Source: Bacillota bacterium
Lineage (GTDB): Bacteria; Bacillota; Clostridia; Acetivibrionales; DSM-1351
Assembly (NCBI GenBank): GCA_023441625.1
Contig: JAEZOA010000043.1
Span: forward strand, 1-64,000
Direction of reading: 5' to 3'
DNA: 64,000 bases
The position numbers and the translations under genes were made by a program. Positions 62,072-64,000 of the stretch are shown one piece after another; within the stretch, counting starts at the first letter, position 1, and each line of letters starts with the position of its first letter. Under the pieces are notes generated by a model. The model saw nothing but the letters and a program-made list of their open reading frames with translations. It had not been told where the DNA came from and ran no database searches.

Positions 62072-62917
62072 TTATTTCGTATATGTCAGAATACATTCAT
62101 TTACGCTACTTTTCAATTTATTATAGGCAACTTCAGCCTTTTCTTTATCCTCAAATATTCCAAACACGGTCGGCCCACTTCCGCTCATCATACTGCCTAT
62201 AGCACCTTCCTCCACAAGAGTTTTCTTAATTCTCTCTATCACAGGATACTTTGGAATAGTAACACTTTCAAGTACATTTCTCATATTACACCCAATAAAC
62301 TTAATATCTTTTTTATCTAATGCAGAAATAAGCATCCTTGTATTAGGTTTTTCTACTATCCTACCCAAGTTGAGGCTTTTGTAAACCCATGCAGTCGAAA
62401 CTCCTATTCTTGGTTTAATAAGCAAAATCGGGATGTTTTCAAAAGGTGTCAGTGGAGTGAGCTTTTCTCCTATTCCCTCCGCTAAAGCTGTACCACCCAT
62501 TATGCAATATGGTACATCAGCTCCTATTGTCTTACCTATTTGCATTAGCTCATTTTGGGAAATATTAAGCTGAAATAGAGTATTTATCCCTTTTATAACT
62601 GCAGCTGCATCAGTACTTCCACCAGCAAGTCCTGCAGCAACTGGGATCTTTTTATTTATTTCAATCTTAACTCCACTATCTAGCGTATACTTGTTAATCA
62701 TTGCCTCTGCTGCCTTATACGCTATATTTGTACTGTTGTTTGGAACATACTTGGCAGCACATTTTATTTCTATACCAGATGGAATTTTTTGAATAGTTAT
62801 TGTATCATATAGTTGAATGGTCTGCATAATCATCTGCAGGTTGTGATAGCCATCTTCCCTTTTATTTAAAACATCCAAAGATAAATTTATCTTTGCATGT
62901 GCTTTTATTGAAATCAT
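62072..62917 (-). CDS. ispE: 4-diphosphocytidyl-2-C-methyl-D-erythritol kinase
   Basis: GHMP kinase of the MEP isoprenoid pathway, 281 residues. ISIKAHAKINLSLDVLNKREDGYHNLQMIMQ at the N-terminus, the ATP loop KKIPVAAGLAGGSTDAAAVI (about 88-107), GADVPYCIMGGTALAEGIGE and the closing GSMMSGSGPTVFGIFEDKE are diagnostic. AAGGATATT ribosome region before the ATG is weak. It is first of ispE-gntR, and in related genomes ispE is often found next to this regulator type. Confidence 0.96.
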   Translation of the reverse strand: MISIKAHAKINLSLDVLNKREDGYHNLQMIMQTIQLYDTITIQKIPSGIEIKCAAKYVPNNSTNIAYKAAEAMINKYTLDSGVKIEINKKIPVAAGLAGGSTDAAAVIKGINTLFQLNISQNELMQIGKTIGADVPYCIMGGTALAEGIGEKLTPLTPFENIPILLIKPRIGVSTAWVYKSLNLGRIVEKPNTRMLISALDKKDIKFIGCNMRNVLESVTIPKYPVIERIKKTLVEEGAIGSMMSGSGPTVFGIFEDKEKAEVAYNKLKSSVNECILTYTK

Positions 62918-63079
62918 TAATAATATCCTTTAATCATTATTTTAGTATATTATATACAAAATACATTTTATTATCAATAAAAATCAAGAAACATATGGTT
63001 TACGACTAATTTTATTATACTAAATTACAAAATAAATACAAACCATAAGGGTAGAATTAATGTTTTTTTCATATTAAAC

Positions 63080-63112
63080 ATTGAAAGGGCTCTTGATTTT
63101 TTCAAGAACCCT
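63080..63112 (-). terminator. Terminator of the SPOCS/LysM gene
   Basis: On the minus strand AGGGTTCTTGA pairs with TCAAGAGCCCT (one mismatch) around six A, followed by TTCAATGTTT; the T-run is short. Confidence 0.65.
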
Positions 63113-63155
63113 CAGCTATGATTTAAATATTAAGTTTGATAATCACCTCGAAAAT

Positions 63156-64000
63156 TTACACTACTTTTTTGAGTATTAATACCTGTTGTCCAGGCATTAA
63201 TATATCCCTTTCAGATAAATTGTTAGCTTTCATTAAATCATCCACAGTTGCTCCATATTTCTTCGCAATTTTCCACAAACTATCCCCTGGTTGTGTAATA
63301 TATACAATCACACTTGGCATTCCCATAAGTATCTTTTCATCCTGAATATTCTCATTTGCCTTATTAATTATTGGCACAGCTTTTTTTGTTTCTACCTTTG
63401 TGCCAACTCCAATAACAGAGCGAATTTCAACCTGATCAGAAGAGATCATACTATAGTTACAGTGTTCAAGCTCCATTGAAATATCAGCCTTCATATTGTT
63501 GTTAATACCCTTTATATTCACTTCATGTTTAAAGGGTATTTCCTTTTTGTGACAGAACACTGGTTGATCTTCATTGTTTGCCAGATATAAAATATCATTT
63601 TGCACTGAACCCTCAATAATTACTTTGTCATCCTCTACCCTACTCTCAGAAACATTATATTTACACAAAACATTAAATATTTCTGCAACTTCAGGATTAC
63701 AGTCATTGAGATTCAAAGTATCTCTTAATACTAGTTGGCTCCTATTCTCTGAGTAAATATCATCTAAAGTAAGCTGGTTTCTTTCTAAGGTTATTTTTGA
63801 TTTTGGACTATAGGCATCAGATAATATTTCTACCTTCCTTTTGTAAAACCCATTGACATAAACGTTTATAGCTATTTCAGCCCTTATATTTCTAAGTTCA
63901 CCGTCATTATCTTCAACAGCTTCAACCTTATAGTCAATTAAATCATAATCAACATTAACATTTGAGTTCTCATCTACATTTTCTAGTTCAACAAGCTGAG
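63156..64000 (-). CDS. SPOCS (DUF3794) and LysM domain protein, 5' end outside the window
   Basis: At least 281 codons, open to the window edge; the TTG at 63716 is merely an internal codon, since the upstream frame reads on with family-like sequence (DYDLIDYKVEAVEDNDGELR, then AEIAINVYVNGFYKRKVEIL). Repeated SPOCS-type beta modules (EVAEIFNVLCKYNVSESRVEDDKVIIEGSVQNDILYL ... PFKHEV ... ADISMELEHCNYSMISSDQVEIRSVIGVGTKV) are followed by one C-terminal LysM (VYITQPGDSLWKIAKKYGATVDDLMKANNLSERDILMPGQQVLIL). Such proteins are tied to spore coat or envelope formation in clostridia. Peptidoglycan binding is expected from LysM. Confidence 0.92.
   Translation of the reverse strand, partial: QLVELENVDENSNVNVDYDLIDYKVEAVEDNDGELRNIRAEIAINVYVNGFYKRKVEILSDAYSPKSKITLERNQLTLDDIYSENRSQLVLRDTLNLNDCNPEVAEIFNVLCKYNVSESRVEDDKVIIEGSVQNDILYLANNEDQPVFCHKKEIPFKHEVNIKGINNNMKADISMELEHCNYSMISSDQVEIRSVIGVGTKVETKKAVPIINKANENIQDEKILMGMPSVIVYITQPGDSLWKIAKKYGATVDDLMKANNLSERDILMPGQQVLILKKVV

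Overview
The window is AT-rich, densely coded DNA from a spore-forming member of the Firmicutes, class Clostridia. Supporting this are sleB-ypeB (spore cortex lysis), a SPOCS/LysM coat-type protein, FapA (DUF342), a DnaD/DnaI-like helicase-loading pair, strong AGGAGG ribosome sites with frequent GTG/TTG starts, a FeoA-FeoA-FeoB system and a GH51 arabinofuranosidase. A mesophilic plant-fibre clostridium of the Ruminiclostridium type is my inference; no rRNA or species marker is present. Layout: (1) 1-5.3 kb: ssb and rpsF (minus strand, with a candidate S6:S18 leader), two secreted proteins, one with copper-amine-oxidase-like stalk repeats, then glgB. (2) 5.3-9.3 kb, minus strand: thiamine salvage genes thiD-thiM-thiE behind a textbook promoter, TPP riboswitch and terminator, with a structured gap between thiD and thiM; then cobO and a DtxR/MntR-type regulator. 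(3) 9.4-12.5 kb: ferrous iron uptake feoA-feoA-feoB-Cys-rich peptide, with three copies of a GTTAG-N6-CTAAC operator. (4) 12.6-20.7 kb: sbcCD, a lipid kinase, abfA (GH51) and a divergent ArsR-type regulator with a large C-terminal domain. (5) 20.9-24.3 kb: tRNA-Arg, a PH-like membrane protein, a frameshifted IS1595-type transposase, a MerR regulator and a long gap with a nested RNA-like structure. (6) 24.3-30.1 kb: a complete oppBCDFA peptide importer. (7) 30.2-39.9 kb: ferritin, DnaD and DnaI-like proteins, a small STAS-like protein, a minimal chemoreceptor, a CPBP protease, an acetyltransferase, an internally duplicated membrane protein and small proteins. (8) 40-44 kb: a MarR regulator with a heterodimeric ABC exporter whose two ATP sites are asymmetric. 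(9) 44.2-48.8 kb: an esterase lipoprotein, sleB-ypeB and a glycolipid glycosyltransferase. (10) 48.8-61.1 kb: a long minus-strand run holding an inactive-looking NlpC/P60 lipoprotein, a YhaN/YhaO (SbcE-type) pair, acpS, a multi-GAF protein, FapA, a two-TM coiled-coil protein, an acetyltransferase, PspA/IM30 and a Ycf46-like AAA ATPase. (11) 61-64 kb: ispE-gntR and a SPOCS/LysM gene running off the edge. The most unusual signals are a dispersed roughly 42-bp repeat, present between genes and also translated in frame (NNASWQANTAYVNK) inside the CPBP protease; the PspA plus AAA-ATPase cluster, which may be a bacterial counterpart of an ESCRT-III/Vps4 pair; an NlpC/P60 protein with two of three catalytic residues replaced; and two unexplained structured intergenic regions (6.8-7.25 kb and 23.69-23.81 kb).
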